A stretch of 64,000 nucleotides of DNA from Pelagihabitans sp947500445 (GTDB taxonomy: Bacteria > Bacteroidota > Bacteroidia > Flavobacteriales > Flavobacteriaceae), in NCBI RefSeq assembly GCF_050589625.1, contig NZ_JBNGOP010000026.1, positions 12,686 to 76,685 of the forward strand. Direction: 5' to 3'. Below, in pieces: positions 16,172 through 24,273 of the stretch. The notes beneath the pieces were generated by a model. It saw only the letters and a list, made by a program, of their open reading frames with translations, was not told the origin of the DNA and searched no databases. The position numbers and the translations under genes were made by a program. Position 1 is the first letter of the stretch. The number at the start of each line of letters is the position of its first letter.

Positions 16172-16218
16172 ACCTGAAAAAGAAACTATTGCTATACCTG
16201 CTATTTCAAAGTTAAAAT
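16172..16218. mobile_element. Truncated family 1 element
   Basis: CTGAAAAAGAAAC and GCTATTTCAAAGTTAAAAT match the right-hand part of family 1 elements (compare 56547-56590). The outer end is displaced to about 16381-16385 (TGGTA) by the second element inserted at 16219-16380. The left part is missing. Confidence 0.65.
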
Positions 16219-16380
16219 TGAACTCATTTAGACTTTTTGGATTGAAGCGAAAATTAGTGATTTAAAGGCCTGTTGAAGACTTTTTTGAGTTTCATAGCAG
16301 GGCTACGAGAGGAAAAAAAGGCAAAAACAGGGCTGTAAAGGACAATTTTTTAGCCAATTAAAAAAGTCTAAATGAGTTCA
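16219..16380. mobile_element. Second MITE-like element with perfect 20-bp inverted repeats
   Basis: 162-bp element bounded by TGAACTCATTTAGACTTTTT (16219-16238) and its exact complement (16361-16380). The interior has no coding frame. It is probably an internally deleted insertion sequence; the parental transposase is not in this window. It interrupts the end of a family 1 element. Confidence 0.8.
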
Positions 16381-16738
16381 TGGTATTCGTTGAAAGACTA
16401 CACTTTAGGGCAAATCTTTCCTGGGAGTATTCCAAGCTACAAATCTTCAACAAGTGGGACGTTGCACTGGGCGGTCCGTAATTTTTATGGATTGTAAAAA
16501 ATGGCAATAACTTCGAAGTCGAGCCCGAGAATAAGAAAATCAAGGCAATGATAAAACAATATTTACGCGCTCGGAAGTCATTGCCAAAATCAAGAACTTC
16601 TTAAGGCCCGTTGCTAAAAAAGAATGCAATGGCCTTGTGTTTTACGCCTCCCGGAGCATCGCGGAACGTGCGGGCCCGAAGCCTATGGAGGTTATCCCAA
16701 GTTACAGGAATCCGTCTGAAAAGTCGGTGGAAATATGA
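16380..16738 (+). pseudogene. Decayed gene remnant of unknown function
   Basis: Translation beginning at the ATG that overlaps the right end of the second element gives MVFVERLHFRANLSWEYSKL to ALGGP, then a stop. A further frame reads VKNGNNFEVEPENKKIKAMIKQ. After a shift the frame FTRSEVIAKIKNFLRPVAKK runs to NGLVFYASRSIAERAGPKP and ends at 16738. The pieces have normal protein-like composition and adjoin in order, as expected for a gene broken by a stop and a frameshift. The family is not recognised. The adjacent mobile elements probably caused or followed the decay. Confidence 0.5.
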
Positions 16739-16921
16739 TAAAAATCAAGCCTGAAAAATAGGGTTATCCGATTTTTGAAAGTGGATATTTATGATATTCC
16801 AATAGGCAAAAAAGAAATAATACCAATTGCTGAAACCTGAAGTCCAGTAGTTCGGGAAAAACTCGGCACTGCTGCGATCGCACAACGGCTTGGCACCCTT
16901 GGCACTACTGTGATTCAATTA
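16739..16921. other. Short non-coding patch
   Basis: No gene seen. It contains TAATACCAATTG (16818-16829), the same outer sequence as the inverted-repeat hairpin at 43214-43258, suggesting another element end. Confidence 0.4.
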
Positions 16922-17080
16922 TACCATTTTTGCTTTAAAATTACCCAAATAAAAAGCTGTGATTTTTTGTTTAGACAAAAAAGAAAATTCAAGCATAGCA
17001 GTCACTACGGTCGTTTTTTGTTTTGAAGTATAAACGAAAAAGGGTAATTTTTAATGGATAATTTTAAGGTAGAAAAGGTA
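16922..17080. mobile_element. Diverged family 1 element
   Basis: 159-bp element with ends TTATACC-TTTT...CTTTAAAAT and an imperfect complement ending GGTA at 17080. On the complementary strand its interior keeps ACCGTAG...GCTATGCTT followed by TTTTTTGTCT and AACAAAAAAT, the order of the core in copies 1-3, although the flanking sequence is very different. It ends eight bases from the stop of the next gene. Confidence 0.6.
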
Positions 17081-17088
17081 TTAAACAG

Positions 17089-17484
17089 CTACCGTGCCAA
17101 AATACCCGGTTTATCGACAAAGGGGATTTGCTGTAAATTTTGTTCCCCTACGGTATGCTTTTCAAAAAGGAAGCGTTTTTCGTATAACTTCCCGTCCGCA
17201 TAAAAGGTCACAAAAAATTCATTGTTCAAACGAAGAACCTCTTCTTGGACCAATTCAATTTTTTCAAAGGATTTTGCCGCTACGACACCGATACCGTGTC
17301 GCATGGTGGACGTTTTTCTTTCGCCATCATAGCCTTTGGAAACCACCAGTACCATATCAATTTGAGACGTTCTATCGTTAATGATAACGGCATTCCATTC
17401 CTTGTTCAGAAAATCATCGGTCCATTCCTGTACCAAAGCGACGTATACGTCCTTTACAATGGGGATTTCAATGTCTTTTTTCAC
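17089..17484 (-). CDS. Conserved small protein downstream of pheS
   Basis: A 131-aa soluble protein without signal peptide or membrane segment. It begins KKDIEIPIVKDVYVALVQEW and contains NAVIINDRTSQIDMVLVVSKGYDGERKTSTMRHG, a pattern I associate with a flavobacterial family that follows pheS, often left as hypothetical. It starts eight bases after the pheS stop and is clearly in its operon. No catalytic motif is recognisable; function unknown. A diverged mobile element lies immediately 3' of it. Confidence 0.8.
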   Translation of the reverse strand: MKKDIEIPIVKDVYVALVQEWTDDFLNKEWNAVIINDRTSQIDMVLVVSKGYDGERKTSTMRHGIGVVAAKSFEKIELVQEEVLRLNNEFFVTFYADGKLYEKRFLFEKHTVGEQNLQQIPFVDKPGILAR

Positions 17485-17492
17485 GGTAAAAA

Positions 17493-18512
17493 TTAAAGGG
17501 CGCTCTTAAACTGTTCCAAAAAGCGAATGTCGTTTTCGCTCAAAAGACGGATGTCCGAAATTTGGTGCAACAACAATGCAATACGATCGATTCCCATACC
17601 GAACGCAAAGCCCGAATATTCTTTTGAATCGATTCCGCAGTTGTCGAGAACATTGGGGTCTACCATGCCACAGCCCATGATTTCCAACCAGCCGGTACCC
17701 TTGGTCATACGATAGTCGGTCTCGGTCTCCAAGCCCCAATAAACGTCCACTTCGGCACTAGGTTCCGTAAAAGGGAAATACGATGGCCTTAGCCTAATTT
17801 TTGACTTCCCGAACAGCTCGGTGGTAAAGAACTGCAAGGTTTGCTTCAAATCGGCAAAAGATACGTCCTTGTCAATGTAAAGCCCTTCTACCTGATGGAA
17901 GAAGCAATGTGACCTTGCGGAAATGGCCTCGTTACGGTATACCCTTCCCGGGGAAATGGTGCGTATGGGCGGTGTGTTGTTCTCCATATACCGTACCTGA
18001 ACCGATGAGGTATGGGTACGAAGAAGGATGTCGGGGTCGGTCTGAATGAAAAAGGTGTCCTGCATGTCCCGGGCCGGATGGTATTCCGGGAGGTTCAGGG
18101 CGGTAAAGTTGTGCCAATCATCTTCTATTTCAGGGCCCTCCGAAACGTTAAAACCTATTCTGGAAAAGATATCGATGATCTGGTTTTTAACAATGGAAAT
18201 GGGATGGCGCGCTCCCAACGATACGGGTTCGCCCGGTCGTGTAAGATCACCGTAAACACTTTCCGCCTCTGAAGATTGGTCCAGTGCATTTTTAAGCTGG
18301 TTCACCTTTTCGTTGGCCGCTTTTTGTAGGGCGTTGATGGTTTGCCCAAATTCCTTTTTCTGGTCGTTGGCAACGTTCTTGAATTCTGCAAAAAAATCCT
18401 TCAAAAGTCCTTTTTTGCCCAGATATTTTATTCGGAAGGCCTCCAGGGTTTCCTTGGAATCCGTGGTAAATTGTTCTACTTCCGAAATATGTTCTTTTAT
18501 CTTATCAATCAT
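17493..18512 (-). CDS. pheS: Phenylalanine-tRNA ligase alpha subunit
   Basis: Catalytic subunit of the heterotetrameric class II synthetase that charges tRNA-Phe. The 339-aa protein has an N-terminal coiled coil (about 1-90). The class II motifs include NEAISARSHCFFHQVEGLYID (motif 2 region) and GMGIDRIALLLH (motif 3). FPFTEPSAEVDVYW and GTGWLEIMGCGMVDPNVL form the Phe pocket. pheT is not adjacent, which is usual in Bacteroidota. A -7 box (18532-18539) precedes the start by 19 bases. Confidence 0.97.
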   Translation of the reverse strand: MIDKIKEHISEVEQFTTDSKETLEAFRIKYLGKKGLLKDFFAEFKNVANDQKKEFGQTINALQKAANEKVNQLKNALDQSSEAESVYGDLTRPGEPVSLGARHPISIVKNQIIDIFSRIGFNVSEGPEIEDDWHNFTALNLPEYHPARDMQDTFFIQTDPDILLRTHTSSVQVRYMENNTPPIRTISPGRVYRNEAISARSHCFFHQVEGLYIDKDVSFADLKQTLQFFTTELFGKSKIRLRPSYFPFTEPSAEVDVYWGLETETDYRMTKGTGWLEIMGCGMVDPNVLDNCGIDSKEYSGFAFGMGIDRIALLLHQISDIRLLSENDIRFLEQFKSAL

Positions 18513-18531
18513 GGTACTACGGTAAAAAGGG

Positions 18532-18539
18532 CAAATTTA
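18532..18539 (-). promoter_or_regulatory. -7 promoter box of pheS
   Basis: Minus-strand TAAATTTG, exact TANNTTTG match, 19 bases before the pheS ATG. Confidence 0.62.
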
Positions 18540-18575
18540 AAGCTTTTGGTCCAGTACGGGGATATGTTCTACTTG

Positions 18576-20447
18576 CTAAATGGCCACTTCATTAGTAACG
18601 TTCTTGCGTATCCATACCAAACAGTCCTCAAAATTGTCAAAAATATGGGCTTCGGGAATCAGATCGGGAATAATATCGATCCGTTCCATCATAAAACGGG
18701 GTTGCGAAGGTACTTTTACCAAAAGAACATCGACACCGGCATTTTTCAGGGGAATTAGCATGTCCTCCAAGGCATAGAGTCCCGATTGGTCCATATACCG
18801 CATCAGTCCCATACGTATCACAATGGTAGAGGCCGTATCGGGAACCTGCTCCGAAAGCATCTGAAAATCACTGGTGCTGCCAAAAAATAACGGACCGTCA
18901 AGATGTTTGATGAATACTTCTTCACGAAGCTGTTCGGGAAAATCCTTTTCATCTTCCCAAACGGCCTCTTTCAACAAGGGCTTTACATGGGAACGTTTGG
19001 CCGTAAGGTCGCCCATTTTTTTCATGAACATAAGACTGGCCAGTACCATTCCTATTCCAACCGCATAGATGAGGTTCCAGAAAGTTGCAAGCAACATGAC
19101 CACAATCATGATGATGACCTCGGAACTTAATTTTAACGGTCCCAACCTTACGTCCTTGGGCATGGTGGAAATCGCTTTTAGGCCTTTGTAGTCCATCACA
19201 CTGATACCGACCGTGAGCAATATTCCCGCCAACACGGCGGCCGGTATTTTGGAGGCGATAGGCCCCATCGCCAATAGCACGAACAAAAGGAGGACACCGG
19301 CGATCATTCCCGAGAGTTTCGTTTTTCCGCCGGAGTTAATGTTTACTACGGTGCGTATAGTAGCTCCGGCACCTGGTATTCCCGCGAATATTGCGGCAAT
19401 ACTGTTCCCGATGCCCTGTCCGATCAATTCTCGATTGGGTTTGTGTTTGGTTCGGGTCATATTATCGGCCACCACCGAGGTGAGTAGCGAATCGATAGCG
19501 CCCAATAAGGCCAAAGTAAGTGCACTAAAAAAATAAGGGGCGATCATGCCCAGATCGAATTGCGTAATTATCTCTAGATGTGGCATAGGAAGGCCTTCCG
19601 GTATTTTTTCGATGGTACGGTAATCCAGTTTAAACCCGTAGGCCACTCCCGAAACCGCCAAAAGTGCGACCAAGGTACTCGGTATCGCCGTGGTGATCCG
19701 TTTAAAACCGATAACGATTACTATGGTGGCAAGTGCCAATAGCAATTCGATCCAATTTATGTTTTGCAATGCGTTGGGCAGCACCTTAAGCGCTCCCAAA
19801 ACTCCTGAAGACGCATTGGATGCCAGATTTTGGGCTTCTTCCAGAATGGCGGCGTCATTAATTTCATCTGCTCTTTTAAGGGTGTTTTCAAAATCTTTCA
19901 AGGTTAGGGTGCCTTCCCCAGTTTCGTCTTGCAGGGTATTATCCAATAACGAGGCCTCTGCTCTGGTCTCGAATTGTTTTACAAAGCCCTGATCTTCCTT
20001 AGGGTAATAGCCTACCAAAGGAAGCAGTTGTGTGATGATGATGATCAGTCCGATGGCAGTCATAAACCCTGAAACCACTGGGTACGGAATGTAGCGGATA
20101 TATTTCCCTAGCCCCAGGACACCAAGCCCCATTTGTAGGAGTCCCGCCAAAAGGAAAACGGTCAATATGGCCGGTAATGCTTTTTCGATACTACCATCGT
20201 TCAAGGCGATAATACTGGCAATTACGAGCATGCTTACTGCGGTCATCGGGGCGGTCGGACCGGAGATCTGGGTGTTGGTGCCCCCGAAAAGTGCGGCAAA
20301 AAAACTGATAAAGATCGCACCATAGAGTCCGGCACTCGGCCCTAATCCGGAGCTGACCCCAAAGGCCAGCGCTAAAGGGAGTGCGACGATTCCTGCGGTA
20401 ATCCCTCCAAAAAGGTCGCCCCTCACGTTCGAAAAAAGTTGTTTCAT
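18576..20447 (-). CDS. SulP-family anion transporter with STAS domain (623 aa)
   Basis: Inner-membrane transporter of the SLC26/SulP family; members carry sulfate, bicarbonate or other anions, often with sodium. The N-terminal membrane domain begins GITAGIVALPLALAFGVSSGLGP and has the NTQISGPTAPMTAV and GIPGAGATIRTVVNINSGG motifs. A hydrophilic stretch of ~70 residues (about 150-220, rich in Glu, Asp and Ala) interrupts the membrane region. The C-terminal STAS domain (about 515-615) contains MRYMDQSGLYALEDML. The downstream-facing carbonic anhydrase and a second SulP suggest bicarbonate as substrate, an inference from context. Confidence 0.92.
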   Translation of the reverse strand: MKQLFSNVRGDLFGGITAGIVALPLALAFGVSSGLGPSAGLYGAIFISFFAALFGGTNTQISGPTAPMTAVSMLVIASIIALNDGSIEKALPAILTVFLLAGLLQMGLGVLGLGKYIRYIPYPVVSGFMTAIGLIIIITQLLPLVGYYPKEDQGFVKQFETRAEASLLDNTLQDETGEGTLTLKDFENTLKRADEINDAAILEEAQNLASNASSGVLGALKVLPNALQNINWIELLLALATIVIVIGFKRITTAIPSTLVALLAVSGVAYGFKLDYRTIEKIPEGLPMPHLEIITQFDLGMIAPYFFSALTLALLGAIDSLLTSVVADNMTRTKHKPNRELIGQGIGNSIAAIFAGIPGAGATIRTVVNINSGGKTKLSGMIAGVLLLFVLLAMGPIASKIPAAVLAGILLTVGISVMDYKGLKAISTMPKDVRLGPLKLSSEVIIMIVVMLLATFWNLIYAVGIGMVLASLMFMKKMGDLTAKRSHVKPLLKEAVWEDEKDFPEQLREEVFIKHLDGPLFFGSTSDFQMLSEQVPDTASTIVIRMGLMRYMDQSGLYALEDMLIPLKNAGVDVLLVKVPSQPRFMMERIDIIPDLIPEAHIFDNFEDCLVWIRKNVTNEVAI

Positions 20448-20663
20448 GAGTATGTTGTTTGCTACGGGTGAATATACTCTTTTTTAAAGAAAAAGAACAC
20501 CAATGCCGGCCATGACCGCAGTGGATAAAACAAGGAAAAATGAAATTATGGGGGCATGGTTTTTATAGGGCCTATACAGGCCGGCCGGCCGTAACACCAG
20601 AAATGGTATAATCTGGAAGTTGTAAATGGCGCGTTGGTATACCTTTGGTCCCGAGTCGGTATT

Positions 20664-20692
20664 AAAAAAGAGCGCATATAGCGCTCTTTTTC
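20664..20692 (-). terminator. Terminator after the carbonic anhydrase gene
   Basis: AAAAAGAGCGC-ATATA-GCGCTCTTTTT, a perfect stem with flanking A and T runs, 38 bases downstream of the carbonic anhydrase stop. Confidence 0.9.
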
Positions 20693-20729
20693 ATTAAGTG
20701 TTTGAAAGCGCATTCCAACGCGTAAATTT

Positions 20730-21356
20730 TTATACGAAGGTCACCTTACCATTCTGTATATCGTACATGGCACCCACAATTTTGATGTCCCCGTTATCTT
20801 CCATTTCCTTGAGTACCGGACTTATTCTTCGGGTCTTATCAATGGTCAATTGTACATTTTTTACGGCGACTTCGTTAACAAAGTCAATATTTTTGGAATT
20901 GCGTAAGCTGGTATCCGAGGGATTGCTTACCGCTTCTACCGCAGGCCTGATCTTATCGAGCAGAATGGTGAGGTTCCCCAATCGGGCATCATCGCAGGCT
21001 CCTTTTACGGCACCACAGGCCGTATGTCCCAAAACAACGATTACCTTGGTACCCGCGAGTTTACAGGCGAACTCGATACTTCCCAAAATATCTTGGTTGA
21101 CAATGTTTCCTGCGACCCTGGCACTAAAAATATCGCCAACACCCTGGTCAAAAATAAGTTCGGCGGATACCCGCGAATCGATACAACTTAGAATGGTCGC
21201 AAAGGGATATTGCCCAGAAGCGGTATCGGACACTTGTTCCAATAGATCGCGTTCTGCCGTTTTGTTATGTACAAAACGTTCGTTTCCTTCCTTTAACAAT
21301 TGTATGGCAATATCAGGCGATATGGCCGCTTGTTTTTCCTTAGTAAGTGCTTTCAT
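20730..21356 (-). CDS. Beta-class carbonic anhydrase
   Basis: Interconverts CO2 and bicarbonate. The 208-aa protein has the beta-class zinc ligands Cys58, His111 and Cys114 (SCIDSR and GHTACGAVKGA) and the Asp60-Arg62 dyad. No signal peptide, so cytoplasmic. It lies between two SulP transporter genes on the same strand, each separated by more than 250 bases, and is followed by its own terminator. It is thus probably transcribed separately but works with them: imported bicarbonate would be equilibrated with CO2 for carboxylation and pH balance. Confidence 0.96.
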   Translation of the reverse strand: MKALTKEKQAAISPDIAIQLLKEGNERFVHNKTAERDLLEQVSDTASGQYPFATILSCIDSRVSAELIFDQGVGDIFSARVAGNIVNQDILGSIEFACKLAGTKVIVVLGHTACGAVKGACDDARLGNLTILLDKIRPAVEAVSNPSDTSLRNSKNIDFVNEVAVKNVQLTIDKTRRISPVLKEMEDNGDIKIVGAMYDIQNGKVTFV

Positions 21357-21609
21357 CTGTTTATATTTATTGTTTTTTAATGGTCAGATGTAATTCGCCA
21401 ATAATCATTTCGGTTGGTATCAAGAATTGTTATGGCTCATTTCATCTGTTTAAAATTTTGTAGTTTGCTGAAAATGAAGAAACTAAAAATTTCTGCACAT
21501 TCAGTAATTCGCATAAACTTATTTTAATCATCTCGGTAGGGTATGCTTAAAAAAGTTTATGCTCATTTCATAATTAAAATTTTAGTACAACGATGGCATT
21601 TGAGATGCA

Positions 21610-23202
21610 TCAGGTAGACAGCTTGGGCCGAAGCCTGAAAAAGTCGGAATAACTTTCTGGATTTTCAACGACTCCCCGCTCTGAAACCAGCTTTATGGTA
21701 ATGTTTCGATTACGTGCCTTCTCACCAAAATCGTCCAGTATTTCAATAATGTCGTTATCCAAGTACCGTGTTTTGGTCACGTCCAATTCAAGATAGGAAT
21801 TTTCAGGAAGTTTATCCAGTTCCTTTAATATCGCGCCTTTGTTAAAAAAGGTCACCTCTTCCGCCAAGGTCATTTTTATTCTGCCATCGTCGACATCTTC
21901 CCCTTCCTTGTGCAAAAAGTGGGAGTTCTGATAGCTTTTGATAAGGATAACGATAATGCCGACGCCCAAACCGAGTCCGATACCTACTAAAAGATCGGTG
22001 AAAATAATACCCACCACCGTAACGATAAAAGGTACGAACTGTTTCCAGCCCATTTTGTACATGGTTTTAAAAAGAACGGGTTTTGCAAGTTTGTACCCCA
22101 CAATGAATAGAATGGCGGCAAGTACCGATTTTGGAATTAAATTCAGCACCGCGGGTATGGCCACTACGGAAATCAGTAAAAAGAACCCATGAACGATGGC
22201 GCTCATCTTTGTTTTTCCACCGGATTGTACGTTGGCCGAACTACGAACGATAACTTGGGTGATGGGCAGGCCACCGATCATACCGGATACGATATTTCCC
22301 GCACCCTGGGCTAAAAGCTCCCTGTTTGTCGGTGTTACCCGTTTTTCGGGATCCAGTTTGTCGGTCGCTTCCACACAAAGCAAGGTTTCCAATGAAGCTA
22401 CCAGGGCTATGGTGAACCCGGTAACCCATACTTCACTTTTTGTGATTGCGCTAAAGTCGGGAAAACTGAACTGGCCTATAAAGCCGTTAAAGTTTTCGGG
22501 TACCGGTACGGCGACCAAATGTTCCTTGGCGAGGGCCAGATCGCCATCTTTGGTCAAGAGATAAAATATGATTCCGGTCACAACGGCGACCAAAGGTCCT
22601 TGGATCAATTGAAAGATCTTGCCTTTTTTGGAGAGTACATTGTTCCACAGCAGCAAAATGCCCATAGCGATCAATGCGATAAGCGTAGCCCCATTGTCAA
22701 AGTTTCCGCTCAAAAGCGCGTTCAAGGCATTCAGGATTTCCGTAAAGGTATTTTCGCCATCGATCTGCAAAAAGGCGAAATCCCCTTCCGGATCTTTATC
22801 GAAACCAAAGAAGTATGGAATTTGTTTTAAGATGATGATGATACCGATACCGGTGAGCATCCCCTTAATCACGGAGGATGGGAAATAATATCCGATAACC
22901 CCTGCTTTTAGGATACCGAAGGCAATTTGTATGATACCCCCCAAAACCACGGCCACAAGAAAGGGTTCATAGCCCAAAGAGCCAATGGCCGCCAAAACTA
23001 TGGCAGCTAAGCCGGCGGCGGGACCGCTGACACCGATTTGGGATCCACTAAGGGCACCCACCAAAATACCACCGATAATACCGGCGATCAAGCCAGAAAA
23101 CAAAGGCGCCCCACTGGCCAGGGCAATACCAAGACAAAGTGGTAGGGCAACAAAAAACACGACAATACTTGCCGGTAGATCTTGCTTTAAATGTTTGAAC
23201 AT
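21610..23202 (-). CDS. SulP-family anion transporter with STAS-like C-terminus (530 aa)
   Basis: Second SulP-type transporter, shorter than its neighbour at 18576-20447 and clearly a different subfamily. It starts QDLPASIVVFFVALPLCLGIALASGAPLFSG, then SGSQIGVSGPAAGLAAIV. Further on GLPITQVIVRSSANVQSGGKTK is the anion-site region. Around ten or more hydrophobic segments precede a C-terminal cytoplasmic domain with TKTRYLDNDIIEILDDF, a degenerate STAS pattern. The type resembles bicarbonate-related SulP proteins found beside carbonic anhydrase genes; the substrate is inferred from that context only. Confidence 0.92.
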   Translation of the reverse strand: MFKHLKQDLPASIVVFFVALPLCLGIALASGAPLFSGLIAGIIGGILVGALSGSQIGVSGPAAGLAAIVLAAIGSLGYEPFLVAVVLGGIIQIAFGILKAGVIGYYFPSSVIKGMLTGIGIIIILKQIPYFFGFDKDPEGDFAFLQIDGENTFTEILNALNALLSGNFDNGATLIALIAMGILLLWNNVLSKKGKIFQLIQGPLVAVVTGIIFYLLTKDGDLALAKEHLVAVPVPENFNGFIGQFSFPDFSAITKSEVWVTGFTIALVASLETLLCVEATDKLDPEKRVTPTNRELLAQGAGNIVSGMIGGLPITQVIVRSSANVQSGGKTKMSAIVHGFFLLISVVAIPAVLNLIPKSVLAAILFIVGYKLAKPVLFKTMYKMGWKQFVPFIVTVVGIIFTDLLVGIGLGLGVGIIVILIKSYQNSHFLHKEGEDVDDGRIKMTLAEEVTFFNKGAILKELDKLPENSYLELDVTKTRYLDNDIIEILDDFGEKARNRNITIKLVSERGVVENPESYSDFFRLRPKLST

Positions 23203-23459
23203 AGTACGAATGTGTTACGCCATCCAAAAAACGGTAAGGCTGGTTGTTACGTTAAAAATCATTGTTATCATTTGCTCTTTACCGTGCCCCCACGGAGAAC
23301 AAACAATAGTGTATATCGGAACAGTCACAATTTAATAACTTCCGATATCGCTAGTCATAAAAATAAAGATAAAGATGTTGATTTTTTGCATGAACTACAA
23401 AACTTGAAAGCACTTCTAGGTAAAGATACTAGTAACACTTTCAATTTTGTTCGGATTTT

Positions 23460-24257
23460 TTAAAAATCTCTAAGCGTTTTGATGCTTTTTTTAGGGATCC
23501 ATCCAGATTTACCGTCGGCGATCTGAATTTTGAAGTAGTCGTTATAAGTTTCCAAAATGGACACTTTAGCCCCTTCGTGAAGTACGAATACTTCCTGTGC
23601 CTTTTCATTGGGATCCGACTGAATGCGAACCTCATCGGCGAAAACGATTGCCGGTCGATTGGCCTGCAGGTCCTTATATTGTATATAGGCCATTGTTACG
23701 GCAAGGATCGAAAATACCAACATGGTCAAACTAAAGATGAAAGCGATGCGTTTTCTAAAGGCAGATCCGAAATAGTAAAAGGCAATGTAAAAAACGGTAA
23801 AAAGAATCATTAAAACTACCGCTGCGTAGGCCCATTGATCGAACGACAGGTAGTTGGTAAACGTTTTATAGAATTTGGAAAGGCCTACTTCCGGCAGGGG
23901 CGTTATGGCATCTAGGGTCATTTTTTGTGCGTAACCCAAATTGTTCTTTATTTCGGGGTCATTGGGCTTTAGCAGGAGCGCTTTTTCAAAATTATAGATG
24001 CTTGGGGCAATTTCATTTTGTTTGTAATGGGCATTGCCCAAATTGTAGTAGAGCTCCGCTGAATGCCTCCCCGATTCCAAAATGGATTCATACAGGCGTA
24101 TCGCCGTCTCAAAGTCACCTTCGTTATATGCGGCGTTAGCACGCTCAAAGGACGATTTTTCCTGACCCCAAGCCCAAAAACAGTTCCCTAGGATAAAAAG
24201 CAGCAGTAGCTTTTTGATGATATGGCTATATGTTGTTCGCGTTCCAGTCTTTTTCAT
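23460..24257 (-). CDS. batE: BatE: TPR and SH3-domain membrane protein
   Basis: Last gene of the Bat operon. I use the ATG at 24257, 16 bases after the batD stop and directly followed by a signal-like segment (IIKKLLLLFILGNCFWAWG); an earlier in-frame start would run into batD. The 265-aa product has TPR repeats (FERANAAYNEGDFETAIRLYE, AELYYNLGNAHYKQNEIAPSIYNFEKAL). Two membrane segments (YAAVVLMILFTVFYIAFYYF, IAFIFSLTMLVFSILAVTM) follow. The C-terminal bacterial SH3 domain (VFVLHEGAKVSILETYNDYFKIQIADG) ends the protein. It probably assembles with the other Bat proteins at the envelope. Confidence 0.88.
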   Translation of the reverse strand: MKKTGTRTTYSHIIKKLLLLFILGNCFWAWGQEKSSFERANAAYNEGDFETAIRLYESILESGRHSAELYYNLGNAHYKQNEIAPSIYNFEKALLLKPNDPEIKNNLGYAQKMTLDAITPLPEVGLSKFYKTFTNYLSFDQWAYAAVVLMILFTVFYIAFYYFGSAFRKRIAFIFSLTMLVFSILAVTMAYIQYKDLQANRPAIVFADEVRIQSDPNEKAQEVFVLHEGAKVSILETYNDYFKIQIADGKSGWIPKKSIKTLRDF

Positions 24258-24273
24258 GTTCCGTACCGTTCTG

